64,000 nucleotides of DNA from Colwellia sp. 20A7 (GTDB lineage Bacteria > Pseudomonadota > Gammaproteobacteria > Enterobacterales > Alteromonadaceae). Positions 63,918 through 64,000 of this stretch are shown piece after piece. The notes under the pieces were generated by a model. The model was not told the origin of the DNA. It worked only from the letters and a program-made list of their open reading frames with translations, and searched no databases. The stretch spans positions 4,092,001 to 4,156,000 of the forward strand of contig NZ_CP047130.1 in assembly GCF_009832865.1 (NCBI RefSeq), written 5' to 3'. The position numbers and the translations under genes are program-made. Numbering within the stretch: the first letter of the stretch is position 1; every line of letters starts with the position of its first letter.

Positions 63918-64000
63918 ACTTTATCTCTATTACGGATCTTATTCTTTCTAGCTTCCATCTGGGTTTTAGCTTCATTGTGCTCAATAAAACTAGCTTTACC
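63914..64000 (-). CDS. Antitoxin of the reversed pair, partial
   Basis: Only the last 28 codons are in the window, ending A-R-K-N-K-I-R-N-R-D-K-V at the TGA overlapping the toxin start. The charged C-terminal helix fits an antitoxin toxin-binding tail, perhaps RelB/DinJ-like, but family cannot be fixed. Confidence 0.7.
   Translation of the reverse strand, partial: GKASFIEHNEAKTQMEARKNKIRNRDKV

Overview
The window looks like chromosome of a cold-adapted marine gammaproteobacterium, most likely Colwellia or a close relative (Alteromonadales). The evidence is low GC, the gene order aroK-aroB-damX-dam-rpe-trpS behind a pilMNOPQ operon with divergent mrcA, an argCBFGH operon with divergent argE and an ArgH-GNAT fusion, and a divergent metJ / metBL locus. 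This assignment is inference from gene content; no database was searched.

Bases 1-40100 are ordinary core genome. 1-8334: a partial FHA membrane protein, trpS, rpe, an outer membrane protein, a DUF2970 protein, dam, damX, aroB and aroK. 8528-16186: type IV pilus secretin operon pilMNOPQ and, divergently, mrcA (PBP1a). 16285-25722: a hypothetical gene, argA, argH-GNAT, argG, argF, argB, argC and divergent argE, the complete route from glutamate to arginine except argD and carbamoyl phosphate synthesis. 26051-27243: a small cluster that keeps a nickel-SOD maturation protease but only a 59-residue remnant of the nickel SOD itself. 27305-40088: a degenerate HD-GYP-like protein, metL, metB, metJ with two met-box operators, hemE, an unannotated small-RNA candidate, a thioesterase, an S1/P1 nuclease, a glycosyltransferase, an FKBP isomerase, a WD40 lipoprotein and SlyX.

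Bases 40110-64000 are a chromosomal (sedentary) integron. A tyrosine integrase (intI, minus strand) has a perfect LexA box at its promoter and faces an attI-like junction at 41298. From there 19 attC sites, usually 92-100 bp, delimit 19 complete cassettes (C1-C19), and a 20th runs off the window. Payloads include a two-gene ParB/DGQHR-like plus HEPN-like pair, a GIY-YIG-like protein, a zinc-ribbon Mrr-type nuclease, a Phd/RelE toxin-antitoxin pair, an MqsR-MqsA-SecB-like toxin-antitoxin-chaperone triad, a HEPN-like protein on a foreign attC, a lipase pair, a reversed RelE-type toxin pair, and five non-coding cassettes in two families. One of these non-coding cassettes is present twice with no difference seen.

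Three different IS110-family elements (A three copies, B two copies, C one copy) sit in this array, every copy inside or at the edge of an attC site and each type at its own fixed position in attC. In each type the long non-coding flank of the transposase gene holds a 9-10 base segment matching or complementary to the attC sequence at the insertion point, as expected for bridge RNA (seekRNA) guides. The attC half-sites around the element A copies are shuffled, which points to homologous recombination between copies as a second, integrase-independent way of moving cassettes.
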